Positions 1 to 12,164 are shown, counted from the stretch's first letter. The stretch is DNA of 64,000 nt from Pogonophryne albipinna (GCA_028583405.1 CM053243.1:49549826-49613825); one strand, 5' to 3'. The notes: generated from the sequence alone by a model not told the origin. Made by a program: numbers and translations.

Positions 1-32
1 CTACTGCTGCGCTACAGTCTTGGGCTGGGAGT

Positions 33-3000
33 TTGGGACTAGTGGACATGTGGCGAGCTTTTAACCCACAGGTTAAAGATTATTCATTTTTCTCAGCCAG
101 ACACAAATCTTTTTCTAGGATAGATTATCTTTTTACCTCTCCACAACTTTTCCAGAAAGTCGATAATGTAATGTTGCTTCCTATTGCCCTCTCAGACCAC
201 AAGGGAGTACTCTGTTGTGCGACTCTGGGCAATTTTTCTAAGCGCGCCACTAGATGGCGCCTCAATTCCACTTTACAAGGAAATGGAAAATATAAAGAAC
301 AATTCCTGACACAATTGGAAGAATTTCTTGACTTAAATATAGGTTCAGTTGAGGACCCAAGAATATTATGGAATGCAGTCAAAGGCTTTATAAGAAGCAA
401 TACCATATTGTTCTCCTCAAATGTGTGTAAGGAAAGATCCGCCAGATTACAGGCTTTGGAAGCAGAATTTGCTAGTCTTGACTCCATTTTGCAGAATAAT
501 TACTCTAAACAAACGGCATCTAAACGTAAACTTGTCAAAAAGGAAATAAATGATATCTTGAAACAACGATCAGAATTTCTAATACATAGGGTTAGGCAGC
601 GCTATTACTTCCACGGGTCTCGGCCCAGTCACCTCTTGGCTTCAAAAATCAGGTCTGGTGAGCACTTTGCAGATATTCCCTCCATTCAATCTTTGAATGG
701 TAATGTCACAACTGAGCCAAAGCAAATAAATGAGACTTTTCAAACCTTTTTTTCCAATTTATATAAGTCAGAGGTTCAGTTGGACAAGAATAGATGTGAC
801 GCCTTTCTCGGTCAGCTAGACTTACCACAGCTTGCAGTCACTGATTCCATCCATCTTGATGATCCCATTTCCTTAGAGGAGTTAAAAGATGCAGTACGCA
901 ACATGCAACGAAACAAATCACCAGGTTTAGATGGGATACCTCCCGAATTTTATGTAGCATTTTGGGATAAATTGGGTCCACTACTTTTGGATATGATAAT
1001 GTATTCGATAGATAAAGGCAGTTTTTCGAGGGACGTGAACATAGCCTTGATTTCCTTGCTCTTAAAGAAGGATAAGGACCCGACAGATTGTGCTAGTTAC
1101 AGGCCTCTAAGTTTATTAAATTCGGATCTAAAAATATTTGCAAAAGTGCTTGCCAGGCGCATTCAGGATTATATGCCAACTTTAGTTAACTGTGATCAGA
1201 CTAGGTTTATAAAGTCAAGGCTAGCTGCTGATAATGTTAGACGTCTTCTCCATATAATAGATTCTTCAGTAGACAAAAAAGACCCGGCAGCGGTGCTGTC
1301 TCTTGATGCAATGAAAGCCTTTGACAGACTAGAGTGGTCCTTTCTGTGGTCTGTGCTGGAGAAAATGGGTTTTGGTAATGGCTTTATACATATGGTTAAG
1401 GTGCTGTACTCTAATCCCTCAGCTCTGGTGCTCACTGGGCAATTATCCTCCGCGTTATTCCCTGTTTCTAGATCTTCCCGTCAGGGATGTCCATTGAGCC
1501 CAGCACTTTTTGCACTCTCCCTTGAACCTCTAGCCCAAATGATACGCCAATCCCCTAGCATACATCCGATTTCTGTTCGTGACACTCACCATCAGGTGGC
1601 GCTATACGCAGATGATATTCTGGTTTTCATGGAGAAACCGACTCAATCTATGCCTGTATTGTTATCTATTTGTGAGGAGTTTGGTTGTCTCTCTGGCTTT
1701 AGGATTAATTGGTCTAAATCTGCCCTATTACCCCTTAATGAGTCAGCTAAAATGCTTCAATTTTCACCCAATGTCCCAGTTGTCCAGCACTTTAAATATC
1801 TTGGGATAGAAATGTTCGCATCTTTAAATCGTATTGTAACATATAATTACTCAGAAGCATGGAACAGGATTAAGATGGATTTGGAAAGATGGACTAGCCT
1901 TCCGAACAGTCTTCGGGCCCGAATATCTATAGTCAAAATGAACATTTTACCCAGGATTAATTTTGTCAGCTCAATGATCCCCCTCTCACCCCCGGTTGAC
2001 TATTGGAAAAAAATCCACTCTTTTATTTCGCGCTTTATCTGGAATTCAAAGCGTCCACGACTGAAATTATCCACTATACAGAGGAGGAGGGAAGGTGGTG
2101 GTCTGGCGGTGCCTAATTTTAAATTGTATTTTTGGTCATTTGTGCTTCGTCCGTTACTGGTGTGGCTTCCGTTTCTTGGCGTAATATAGAGGAAAATATC
2201 GTACTACCTTGGAACCTGCAGGATATCCTTTTTGCCAATTTAACAAATAGGCAATGTCAACTACGCTTTGGCCCTATAGTTTCACATCTCATAAAGATAT
2301 GGCGCACAGCTGAATCACAATGTAAGATTTCCTGCAAGTGGCACACACTTTCTCCTATATTTGATAATAAAGGTCTGCTAATTGGTGGGAGACCTGTCTC
2401 ATCCTCTCATTGGAGCAACAGCAGTATTCACCACTTAAGTGACATTTATGATAACAGGGGCTTGTGCTCCTTTCAAGAAATTAAGAGTGCGTTCAATCTG
2501 CCAGGTAGTTCGTTTTTCTTCTATTTGCAGCTCAGATCTACTCTCAAGGCACATGGTGTCCCATGGCAACAGCCTATACCCGTTCATCCTCTTTATAAGT
2601 TGTTTACTGTGCAAGGGAAAAACAGGGGTATGGTGTCTACACTGTATAATTTCTTTCTGGAGGCTTCCTACGATAACCTACAGCTGGACAGAGTATGGAG
2701 ACGTGACTGCCCAGTTTTAGACCCTGATTTCAGTTGGGAGGGTGTTTGGTCAAGCATAAAAGAAGCTTCTCGGAATCCCGATCACCAACAGATCCACTTT
2801 AACTATGTCCACCGAACATATCTTACCCCGCGTAAACTTCACTGTATGAAAATGATAGACGATCCCTCATGTAGTTTATGCACTATGAAGTCCCTTGGCA
2901 CGTTTATGCACATGATGTGGGACTGTCCCCCAGTCGCTCTATTCTGGACTAAAGTGGCTTCACGTGTGCTCTCAGTGACAGTGCCGGTGACTGCGCCCGC

Positions 3001-3259
3001 CCTACTATTGAATGATCTGTCAAAGCTCAATATCACCAAGCTTAAGATGCGCATCTTACTAGCTGGCCTAACAGCTGCAAAAAAGATGGTTGCGGTTCGA
3101 TGGAAGCCTCCTAATTCCCTCACCTTCAGACACTGGGTCCTTGCATCTCTGGATGTTGTTTATCTAGAGTTGTCAACTGCCCGAATAAATAGGACAAATG
3201 ACACTAATATAAACAATTGGCGCTCTGCAGTCGATTCCTTCAAAGATCTTTTAGAATGA
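33..3259 (+). pseudogene. LINE ORF2 (endonuclease end, reverse transcriptase), frameshifted
   Basis: The protein would copy LINE RNA into DNA at a nicked target. The first frame (33-2189) starts with an exonuclease-endonuclease-phosphatase C-terminus ending in LSDHKG. The RT core follows: [48 protein letters not shown] and the catalytic YADD box at about 1603-1614. The C-terminal part (about 2160-3259) is in another frame and carries a CSLC...H...WDC cluster like the terminal cysteine motif of L1-type ORF2. The switch near 2160 needs a one-base-class indel, so this copy cannot make a full protein. The N-terminal endonuclease catalytic residues are missing upstream. The family is certain as a LINE and likely Tx1-type. 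Confidence 0.88.
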
Positions 3260-3310
3260 TTTCTCCCTTTCCATAATCCACAGCCTTTTCAATTGCGACC
3301 TTTGCGTTTC

Positions 3311-3505
<195 letters not shown>

Positions 3506-3728
3506 ATATGTCTGGGAGGGAGGGTAGGGTTTGTTTTATTTTATTTTATTTTCTTGTGTGTTCTGAATTCTGCATTTTGTATATTTTGTAAGTAATTATT
3601 TTTATCTCATTTTGTTTCTCTTGTGTACTTTCAGTTATTTCATTTAAGAAAAAAATAAATAAATGTTGTGCTTGTAGTTGTACATGTCGTGTATTAACAT
3701 CAATAAAAATTTGATCACAAAAAAAAAA

Positions 3729-4022
3729 GAAATCTGCAACGGGTGCCGAGTCAGTCACCCCGGCCAGAGGCAACACGATTTTCTGAATGACATGCCCGAT
3801 TTTTTCTTCAGAAACAATTACAACGCGTTAATGAAAAGACTCTGGCTCACCGACTTCATTACTGAGATCGACCAGACTCTTATTGATAAATACATTTTCA
3901 CGGATGATTGGAGGATCCAAGGCGCTTCGGAGGCTTTTCTTCACAATCTCAAAAATTGCAGACGCCTCAAGGAGAGACTTGAAAAGATCCATGCCGAGTT
4001 GGATGGAGAAGAAGAAGACTAA
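3729..4022 (+). CDS. Unrecognised small ORF with a Cys/His cluster
   Basis: I do not recognise this gene. The open frame starts right after the LINE tail, so its 5' end may be cut off; the first Met in its own sequence is at 3791. Near the start is a CNGC...HPGQRQH cluster (C-x2-C-x4-H-x5-H), a plausible zinc site. A helix-rich stretch with NYNALMKRLWLTDFI follows, and the end is charged (HAELDGEEED). The stop at 4022 is followed within about 65 bases by an AATAAA signal (4085), and a second short ORF begins 137 bases on. Such tight packing is more like a DNA virus or compact transposon than a fish gene. Viral origin is inference only. Confidence 0.4.
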   Translation, partial: EICNGCRVSHPGQRQHDFLNDMPDFFFRNNYNALMKRLWLTDFITEIDQTLIDKYIFTDDWRIQGASEAFLHNLKNCRRLKERLEKIHAELDGEEED

Positions 4023-4158
4023 TAACCAGCAGTTGACTGAAGCCAGGGATTTGTTCGATACATTGACTTTTTTCTTTAAAGCAAAATAAAAATGGGAAAC
4101 TACTATGCAAAACGCTCTGTATATGTTGATCATAATGTAGTCAATACCCTTTTAATAA

Positions 4159-4551
4159 GTGTGGAGGACGATTGAAAACAGAATGAGTAGTGACCCCTGT
4201 GTAAAAAGAATGGCTGAAGTTTGTAAACTGGAAGACATTTTGGATATCGTTCGTTCTGGCAGTACTATTCCGGGTTATTGGGAAACGATTGTAAACGAAA
4301 CATTTAAAGTGGTCCTGGAATCTTCATTTTCCGAAACATTCTGTAACATTACCAAAGAAATGAAACAAACATCAAAAGTGTATCATGTGCTCTCATTGTA
4401 TGCTCTGTTTGTAGATGTAATGCATCTTTGTGTCGAAAACAGCATACACATGAATATTTTGACTGAAGTGAAAAAACTCCATCATGATATTTCCAGTAAT
4501 CTGGGGAATTCTAAGCTGGAGACGGTCCTGGGGATGTTACAATCAGTATAA
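4159..4551 (+). CDS. Unrecognised 130-residue ORF
   Basis: I do not recognise this protein. The frame has Met codons at 4159 and 4183; the second, starting MSSDPCVKRM, looks the more natural start. The sequence is all-helical in character, with a hydrophobic segment VYHVLSLYALFVDVMHLC about two thirds along, and no signal peptide. An AATAAA (about 4575) lies shortly after the stop. It is same-strand with the Cys/His ORF at 3729-4022, and the two may be a remnant of one compact element. The hydrophobic central helix recalls small helical regulators such as Bcl-2-like viral proteins, but I see no diagnostic motif, so that is speculation. Confidence 0.4.
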   Translation: MWRTIENRMSSDPCVKRMAEVCKLEDILDIVRSGSTIPGYWETIVNETFKVVLESSFSETFCNITKEMKQTSKVYHVLSLYALFVDVMHLCVENSIHMNILTEVKKLHHDISSNLGNSKLETVLGMLQSV

Positions 4552-5467
4552 ATATTGATTTTGTGTGTGAAAAAATAAAAATGTAAATAGGACATTTTTA
4601 AAAAATAACAAAAGTGTTTTTTTTACATTTAAAAACTGTTGTCTTCATTATAGCAAGGGGAGCGGGTCTGATACATGTGTATTACAATCCTTCACATGCA
4701 CTGTTGTCTTCATTATAACAAGGGGAGGATAACAGGGAAGATGTAGGATAAATGTGTATTGAAACGTGCGTATTATACACCCAGAGAAACACAGAAACGC
4801 AGAAACACAGACACACAGAAAACACTAGTATGTTTTTTGTGTTTTCAGTGTTTTCTGTGAGTCTGTACACACAAAGCACAAATCATTTAAAACAAACCCT
4901 GAATCAAATTTAGAGAGGACCATTAAGAGTCAGATGCTTGACGAAATCTACCAAAACAAAGTACTTCATTATCTACTTTTCAGCTTTTATACACAAAAGT
5001 GTATCTTTCAGTAACTTTTCTCAGAGAATTTAAGCATAAATCTGTCAAATGTTCAAAACAGCCTTGTTTCACTGAAATAGCCTCAAAATCACAAACTGCC
5101 ATTAAGAGTCAGATGCTTTACGAAAGGGTCTGAAAAAGTTTGAGAAACATTGACAAATCTCAAAATCTGTCGAGGTGAATGTTTAGAGGACATTATCATC
5201 TTTCTACAAAATAAATAATTTAAATCTGTTGATTGGTTTTGTTTCAGTTGATACACAATTATTTTGCTCCCCTGTATTTGTGTTTTCAAATGATGTACAC
5301 GTGTTTGGTATATTAATATATTCTGTGTGCATTTAAAAAAAAAAATCAATTTATCCTCAAGTAAAATTCTTTGTAATTGTAAGGGTTTATATCAAGACTA
5401 ACAAATCATTTACCACATTTCCCCAAAACAGAATTGAACGATTGTACGATGTACGATGTATTCACAG
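4552..5467. other. Non-coding stretch with two short duplications
   Basis: No gene is visible. A 27-base motif beginning CTGTTGTCTTCATTAT occurs at 4636 and again at 4701 (65-base period). Another, ATTAAGAGTCAGATGCTT, occurs at about 4922 and 5100. The stretch is AT-rich and ends at an acceptor-like TTCACAG (5461-5467). Confidence 0.6.
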
Positions 5468-5562
5468 CAGTCACCGGCCGCTTTTATGATGTCCTACACC
5501 AGCTCGAAGAGGACAGCCATTTAGATCTGTCAAATGCACTGCACATATTTTGCTGCTACTAT
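5468..5562 (+). pseudogene. Integrase-core gene, exon part 1
   Basis: This is a fragment of a transposon-type integrase catalytic core (rve-like, the fish family sometimes placed in IS3EU). After an AG acceptor at 5467 the frame reads VTGRFYDVLHQLEED, then LDLSNALHIFCCYY, and stops being homologous exactly at codon TAT (5560-5562), where another element is inserted. The reading continues after that element at 9225 with AFIPLIQAHFNIFRDGW. The join is in frame and restores an expected family string, so the two pieces were one exon. Exons holding the catalytic Asp and Glu are not visible upstream. Confidence 0.72.
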
Positions 5563-6068
5563 AGAGGTTTCTCAATACTCTAATTTCCCCTCCTCGACTC
5601 CTCGGTCCTCCGGTAGTGACCCGGAAATGGATTTCAGCGCGCCATGTTGATGGACATCTCATTTCTCTAAATGCACATCGAGGACCGAGCATCGAGGAGG
5701 CTCTCTGGAGGAGCTATAATCGAGGATACACTGATGGTTCCTCCACGGCTCCTCCGTGGATGCATTTCCGGGAACGGTGGAGGCTTGACGCACGGCCGGA
5801 CTTATCTCAGCCAATGACAGCTCTGCATGCATCCCTTGGATATTATTTTAGGAACTGCTTTCATCGCAACGCGATGTTGCAGTGAGAACAGCTGTGAGGT
5901 CCGTGCAGAAAGCAGAGCAGTGTGTATAATATATATCACTCAGTATAAAAGGCCTATATTACTCTCTGTATTTGTATGCTGTAGTTTAGTAGATAAGATA
6001 TCTACAAACAAAGAGTCAATAATTTTCTAAGACCATTTAGTGCTTCACATAATAAAATACACAAGGAG

Positions 6069-6249
<181 letters not shown>

Positions 6250-7040
6250 GTTGAAGCAAACACAGTAGTGGTGGCTTAAAGCCCACCTCTGCTCCGCGCC
6301 GTTCGTTAGATGAGCCTGGTCAGATTAATAAGAGAAGGAGTTCAAAACACCGGCATAAAAGTTATAACAATAATCTGATTTTAATGGTAAAAAACACCAA
6401 TACAAATTACAGAGTACTCCGGGCTCCCAGCTCTACTGCTGTGCGATACAGGTATCGGGACCAGCCAGTCAGAAACAAAAGGGGGGCATTTTGCATGAAT
6501 AAACAACAGTATATATGGACATTTTTGGGGCGGAGATGTGGGTCGGCTCTTCCATCCCATTTTACTCCTAAGTGAAGCGTGAGAGCCTCGGAACTAGTCA
6601 AGGTCAGAATCACTTTTTATCTTCCACCTAACTTCACTCCTTTACTTTCCCAGGGAAGATTTCACACAAACTATTCTTTCCCAAAACAATCAAACATTGT
6701 ACACAGATATATTGGTGCTTGAGATTATACTGGCCCCAGGAAGAACCTTGAATAAGAACATGTGCATGTGCTGGTGGGGGGGAAAGTGTATGTGTGTGTG
6801 TGTGTGCTGATATCTGGGTCAGTGAGTGTATGTGTGTGTGCTGGAGACAGGAGGTGTAAGTGTGTGTGTGTCAGGGTATCTGGGTCATTGAGTGTAAGTG
6901 AAAAGGGTTATATATATAGGATTACTTTAAAACAGTCCCAAAATAATACATGTTCACTTCAATACAGTTCAAGATAATACCTGTTTACTTTAATACAGTT
7001 TAGAACAATATCTGTTTGCTTTAAATGACACAGTTTATTA

Positions 7041-7042
<2 letters not shown>
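6250..7042. other. Unassigned sequence with imperfect TG runs
   Basis: No gene is seen. Degenerate GTGTGT runs lie at about 6785-6900, and a short phrase (TTCACTTCAATACAGTT and variants) repeats at about 6950-7025. It is the interior of the 5563-9221 element. Confidence 0.5.

Positions 7043-7084
<42 letters not shown>
7043..7084. repeat. (TG)n microsatellite, short
   Basis: About 21 TG units. Confidence 0.95.
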
Positions 7085-7085
<1 letters not shown>

Positions 7086-7458
7086 GTGCGTAGATTCGGC
7101 GGACAGACGGGTCTCAGTTGGTTTGGTGACCTATGCTTACTTTTAATACTTGTAAATACAACTTTTGGCCCGTAATTTCAATTCCCCATTTCAGCGACCA
7201 GAGAGAGGGGGGGGGATATATCCAGTCTCTGATTGTGTTACGTTATTATGAGAGTGCTCTCATACTTGTTTGATTCTGAAATTGTATATATAAATATATA
7301 TGTGTGTGTATATGTCCGCATCTGTAGCCTGTTATTGTCTCATTATACCGCACTGTGAATGACTTAAAAGTAAATATATAAGTCATCATGAACACATCTG
7401 TCCATCAGACAGAGGGCTGCTGTGTCTCCTGTCATCATTAATGGACGTCTCTTTAAAA

Positions 7459-7650
7459 CAGGGGTGGGGAACCTTTTTCCTCTCAAGGGCCATTTCAATT
7501 TTTACAATATCCTCCGAGGGCCGTATACAAGTTATTGACCTCTACTTAAAAATACTAAAATCACAGATTCATTTTGCCTTTCTTTCATGCTGTGCAAAGA
7601 AAACGCAACCTCTTAATCCAGATATCTTACCATGACCATGTTGTGGCATG
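7459..7650. mobile_element. hAT-type end
   Basis: The sequence from 7459 begins CAGGGGTGGGGAACC and is followed by a 'gggccatttcaa / gagggccgt' context typical of Charlie/hAT-type termini. I could not find a matching opposite end. The part from about 7640 to 7770 is shared, inverted, with 19570-19700. Confidence 0.55.
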
Positions 7651-7776
7651 ACCACCAAAACAGAAAGATATGGACACATTATGTGTGCAAAAGTATTTAG
7701 TTTCCTATCCATGTGGACATGATTTAAGTGTGGGGGGGGGAGACACACACCTAACCTCCTCTAGGGGGGTCCGGGG

Positions 7777-8841
7777 CAGGCCCGGTTCCAGAACAAAATG
7801 ACTAAGGATGCAACTGAGATTAGAGAGGGTGCAGTGATAAAGTGCTATTTTTATAAGTGGGGAGTGGACCTAACACCCTCTAGGGGGTCCTCACCTCCTC
7901 TAGGGGGGTTCGCGGGCATGCTCCCCCGGGAAGATTTTTTTTTAATATTGAAGTTAAAAGCATCAATCTGGTGCACTTTGAGAGCAAAATGAAGATATCT
8001 ATGGATACATCTCAACACCCATATGAAACAGAACTGTAAGCAGATTTACTATTTCTTTATGGATATTTTACAAATCACTCCCCTTTCAAGACCTAAATGT
8101 CTACATGCATAGCAGAAGATGGCATATTTTTTTGAGGAATATTCCAGCCAATTTCTGTTGTGAAACCATAAGCTGCAAAATGAGCACCTTACCCCACTGT
8201 ACAGGCGAGTTGGGTACTTTTTTTTAATATACCTGGGCAGGCTCTGTTTAGCTGTGGTCCTCTGGCACTTGCGGGCCGCCGAGGGGTGGCGGTGTTTGGG
8301 GCAACGAAGACGGCTGCGGCTGCTCCGCCTCCGTGGGCGAGGCGGGCAAAGCCGGCGAGTCGGGCGGGAGGACGTTAGTGTCCACGACAGTGGCCGCGGG
8401 TAGCGTAATCTCCCCATGATCTGAACTGTTATTACCTGCAGTAGATGCAGTGTTACTGCTGGCGATAAGGGCTGGTTGTTTTAACCATTTTCTGATGTCC
8501 ATCACTGACTGCTGTGTAAGCACTTTGCAAATGACGAACGCGCAGCGGCACAGGTCACGCGCACCTGACATAATAATGTTACTTACCGTTTAAATTGACC
8601 AAATAAATGCAGCAGACAATGTTATTCAACCACAATTACAATTTATTTTATTTCAACTATATTATTATTATTATTACTACTATTGTTATTATTGTTATTA
8701 TATATGTAATATTTTTCACTTAAAAAAAAAAAAAAAAAAATTCACTTTTAATTTTTTTTTCACTTTTAATTTTTCAAATGAGGATAACAACTCAACTGAG
8801 GGTGCAATGCACCCTTATGCACCCCCGTAGAACCGGGCCTG
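7777..8841 (-). mobile_element. hAT element with 8-bp target duplication
   Basis: The termini are inverted (CAGGCCCGGTTC at 7777; GAACCGGGCCTG ending 8841). An 8-base direct repeat GTCCGGGG flanks them at 7769-7776 and 8842-8849, the duplication size expected of hAT. The interior encodes the start of a hAT-type protein on the minus strand. At 1065 bp it is a deleted derivative without a catalytic core. The host sequence on both sides repeats 'gttaaaagcatcaatctggtgcac' (about 7950 and 8866), so it sits in an older repeat. Confidence 0.82.
8049..8571 (-). pseudogene. N-terminal TTF-type zinc finger of a hAT protein
   Basis: Two overlapping minus-strand frames form one broken N-terminus. The first (8571-8248) starts MSGARDLCRCAFVICK and is Ser/Pro-rich with SPALPASPTEAEQPQPSS. 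The second (8417-8049) carries CSFCSLWFHNRNWLEYS and IFCYACRHL, the Cys pattern of TTF-type or ZMYM-like fingers at the start of many fish hAT transposases. The frame change lies at about 8250-8290. The dimerisation domain and DDE core are absent. It lies wholly inside the 7777-8841 hAT element and would be non-functional. Confidence 0.65.
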
Positions 8842-8931
8842 GTCCGGGGGCATGCTTTGCTGGAAGTTAAAAGCATCAATCTGGTGCACTTTGAGAGCAA
8901 CATTAGGAGATCTCTGGATACTGTTAGAAAT

Positions 8932-9070
8932 TAAAATCAATGTTTTATGGCATAATTTACCTTAAACATACCGTCAGTTTAAATGCTATTTTATTCTGGA
9001 AAAAAACGGAAGTTCTCAATACCAAGCTTTTATTCTGAAAATCCTTCATGACTACATCCGGGACTACCGT
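8932..9070 (+). mobile_element. 5' fragment of the same LTR as 36275-37073
   Basis: The string TGTTAGAAATTAAAATCAAT, the following CATACCGTCAGTTTAAA and AAGCTTTTATTCTGAAAATC match the beginning of the LTR at 36275 with small differences. Only the first 130-140 bases are present. Confidence 0.7.
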
Positions 9071-9224
9071 CCATTAGTATCATTAAAGTGACTATTGACG
9101 CCGTTAACATGTATTACATATAGGTTCCCTTCCTCAGTCCTCCGCTCACATCTCCTGTGGGCGGGACTAAGTCTCGAGGATAGGAGTCGAGGAGGGGAAA
9201 TTAGAGTATTGAGAAACCTCTTAT

Positions 9225-9533
9225 GCCTTCATTCCACTTATTCAAGCCCACTTCAACATATTCAGAGATGGCTGGGATGACCATCCCCTTTCAACAGAAG
9301 GGAACCTCTCTCCCAATCAGTTGTGGCACTTGGGGCAGCAGCACCATTCCCAAGAGTGTGATGAGGTGGGTTTGCCTTCAAGGCTTAAGTTCATTTGGTC
9401 TGACTTCTTATGTTATTTAATTTGAATTATTTTATTTTACAGGATCTCCAAATTCCACTAATAGACTGGGAAAGCAGTGGCCTTGTACCCATTGTCCCCA
9501 ATCCAGGTATCCAGGCTCCTGAAATAGAAATAT
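9225..9533 (+). pseudogene. Integrase-core gene, rest of exon 1 and next exon
   Basis: Reading resumes in frame at 9225 as AFIPLIQAHFNIFRDGW, then HPLSTEGNLSPNQLWHLG, the highly characteristic end of the integrase core in this fish family (W-x-x-H-x-L-x-T-E, then S-P-N-Q-L-W). A GT donor follows GAG at 9365. After a short intron an AG acceptor at 9441-9442 starts the next exon, DLQIPLIDWESSGLVPIVPN, which is cut at 9533 by the 9534-12012 element. Intron phase and length (77 bases) are normal. With no upstream catalytic exons and two insertions it is a dead gene. Confidence 0.72.
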
Positions 9534-9984
9534 GGGCTCAGAACAGTCTCATAATACACACATGCACACAGAAGGATTCAAACTTGTATTTCATGATCCG
9601 CAAAAGGAGTCACACTTGTATTTCCGGATCCACACTTGTGTTTTTCAATGCACACACAAATGTGTTCCGTTTCATATACATGTAAATAAAATCCAAATAC
9701 ATAAAAAAGTTTTACATATGTATTTTTGATCCTCACATATTTGATTTCCGTTTAAATCCTCTGAACCTGCAAACACAACCCGCTTTCTGTGCACGGATCG
9801 CTGTGCATTCGTGTGTGGGTTTTTTGAGACTCCCCTGACGGTCAGCCGATTCGTACTTGTAATTGTTTCTATCTATAGCCAATCAGATGTCTCCTTCATT
9901 CTAAGCCAATCACATGAGCGCGCCTCCACGAGGGTAGATTTCTTGCGTTCATGACACTTCATATACGCATTTTGCGCTGTCCGG

Positions 9985-10871
9985 TAGAGATGGGCGAGTC
10001 CTGATTCATCCGGATCATTAACCCGGATCCTAGAAATGAGCTGGTCGTGACGAGTCTCCCCTCTCCATTAACCCGAGTCCTTTGAGTCCTACACCTGGTG
10101 TGACGTACAAATTAAAACTATAAATTGCGTCACTCGCTACTCTCCTTATAACATGTAAAATAACATTACAACGTACCCCAGTCCATCTGCCTACCCTTTA
10201 GCAAGTAGGATAGCTTCCAGAAGTTATCGTTTGGCTCAGGGGAGGGGACGCGGTTCAGTGAAACTTCCTGCAGACTCGTGGGGACTCAGAGGAGCCGTAA
10301 GTTACGGCTCCTAACCGTAATTGCATAGCAGATCCAGAGATCCAAACTCATTATGTGCACGAGCATAGCCGCGGCCGGGAAGACATTTTACTTAGGGGGT
10401 GTGGCCAAAAGTGGGGAGAGATTAACAGTAACATGTTGCAGCCCCGCCTCCAGCTCCCGCGGCTATATTATGCACGAGTCAACAGCAGACTCACTGACTC
10501 ACTGTGCAAAACACAGCAGACTCGTGCGGACTCAGAGCCGTAACCGTATAGCAGCAGATCCAGAGATCCAGCAGACTCGTCGTCATGCACGAGTCAACAG
10601 CAGACTCAGATTCGCCAAATCGCAAAATAACCCTTTTATTTTGTGATCAAATTTTTTTATTAAAGCAAAAGACACTGTGTAGCGGAGGTTAATATAACGT
10701 CAGTTTAATATGCTCGTGAAATGCAACACGTTTTCGGTTTCACCGGTAGGATTTCTACGCTCTTGGTGATGCTGACTCATATGACTCAAATGACTCGTAT
10801 GATCCGGATCTCTTCAATGACTGACTCAGAAGACCCTGAGTCCGTAAAAGGATCCGGATTTGCCATCTCTA
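9985..10871. mobile_element. Non-autonomous hAT, 887 bp
   Basis: The ends are TAGAGATGG... and ...CCATCTCTA. The 8-base target duplication CTGTCCGG is perfect at 9977-9984 and 10872-10879. The subterminal sequence is rich in GACTC and GGATCC words (for example CATCCGGATCA; AAGGATCCGGATT), possible transposase-binding sites. No coding capacity. Confidence 0.88.
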
Positions 10872-11549
10872 CTGTCCGGTCAGCTCGCTAAACAGAGGGA
10901 GGAGCATCAGGTGATTGTGCAGAGCTGCTTGTCTCCGTCAGACTCAACAGCTGATCTGATCTCTCTCTCGCGTCCGGTTATACTTCACTCGTGTTTATGT
11001 CCATATCGATCAGATCCAGCCTCCTGATCGGCCTTTATAGAGAGCACCGATCAAACTATTAAGAGTGAATATCGGCCGATAATGACCGGCGGGGCTCCCC
11101 CCCGTTGACAGTTCACTGTCTAGCACTGGCTTCGTAGTGCACTGATCGATTAGGCTAAGCTAACCTGTAGCTGCTCCCTCCACACTCACAACAACTTCAT
11201 ACAGACATAAATAAAGCAGCTGTATTCGCCACACAGGAAACACACATTTAAAACAGTTTTGCCTGCCGTTTTTGTGTACACAAGCATTCATTAATGGTTC
11301 GGAAAGTGGCGCTGTACCTTAATAATATAAAGGCTTGTATTTGCGTGCATTTCCTGTTCGGAAAGTGGCAATGTACTGAGAGTGGAGGTGTCCTGAGATT
11401 AGCGCCTGCAGGCAGGCTCCATGGACCTGTCAGCTCCGGACAGCGCAAAATGCGTACATGAAGCGCTACGTCATGAACGCAAGAAATCTACCCTCGTGGG
11501 GGCGCACTCATGTGATTGGCTTAGAATTGAGGAGACATCTGATTGGCTG

Positions 11550-11715
11550 TACTTAAGTATCTTTGCTTTTTATGCATGTTTTTAAATGCCTTTTTAATAA
11601 TGTATTTATGCTGTATTTGTTCTTAAATGTCTTTTGCTTTTAATCTGTAAAGCACTTTGAATCGTCACGTGCTGAAAAGTGCTATATAAATAAAATTGCC
11701 TTGCCTTGAAAAAAA
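11550..11715 (+). mobile_element. SINE/LINE 3'-tail insertion
   Basis: This block has no counterpart in the inverted left arm. It ends GTGCTATATAAATAAAATTG, then CCTTGCCTTG and a short A-run, the common 3' tail of fish L2-like retroposons. It therefore inserted into the right arm after the fold-back formed. Confidence 0.7.
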
Positions 11716-12012
11716 TTACAAGTACGAATCGGCTGACCTTCAGGGGCGTCTCAATAAACCCACACACGAATGCACAGCGATCCGTGCACAGAAAGCGGTT
11801 TGTGTTTGCAGGTTCAGGGGATTTAAACGGAAAACAAATATGTGAGGATCAAAAATACATATGTATAACTTTTTTCTGTATTTGGATTTTATTTACTTGT
11901 ATATGAAACGGAACACATTTGTGAGTGCATTGAAAAACACAAGTGTGGATCCGGAAATACAAGTGTGACTCCTTCTGTGTGCATGTGTGTATTATGAGAC
12001 TGTTCTGAGCCC

Positions 12013-12146
12013 ATATGGAAAGCCCACTTACCCCAGTGGAATTTGATGGACTGAAAGATGCTGTGGACCCCCTGGAGTCAACAAGTCTGGGTATTGACAC
12101 CGACTTAGCTGCAATGCAGTACATGCAGAGCATTGGCTATATGTAA
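12013..12146 (+). pseudogene. Integrase-core gene, C-terminal exon end
   Basis: This is the continuation of the exon broken at 9533. The frame reads ESPLTPVEFDGLKDAVDPLE, then GIDTDLAAMQYMQSIGYM and a TAA at 12144-12146. A CPLT...L...V-x-P-L end is typical of the C-terminus of this integrase family. Joining 9533 to 12017 is off by one base, so an indel occurred at or after the insertion. Confidence 0.65.
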
Positions 12147-12164
12147 AGTAACCTTTGATTCCAG

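Larger units (their letters stand above)
9534..12012. mobile_element. Fold-back element with about 450-base inverted arms
   Basis: The left arm 9534-9984 and right arm 11437-12012 are inverted copies, beginning GGGCTCAGAACAGTC and ending GACTGTTCTGAGCCC. The right arm is longer only because of a retroposon insertion. An ATAT repeat lies at 9530-9533 and 12013-12016 and may be the target duplication. The centre (10880-11436) is non-coding. A hAT element (9985-10871) sits exactly at the inner edge of the left arm. No transposase is encoded; it is a non-autonomous fold-back or long-TIR element. Confidence 0.8.
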
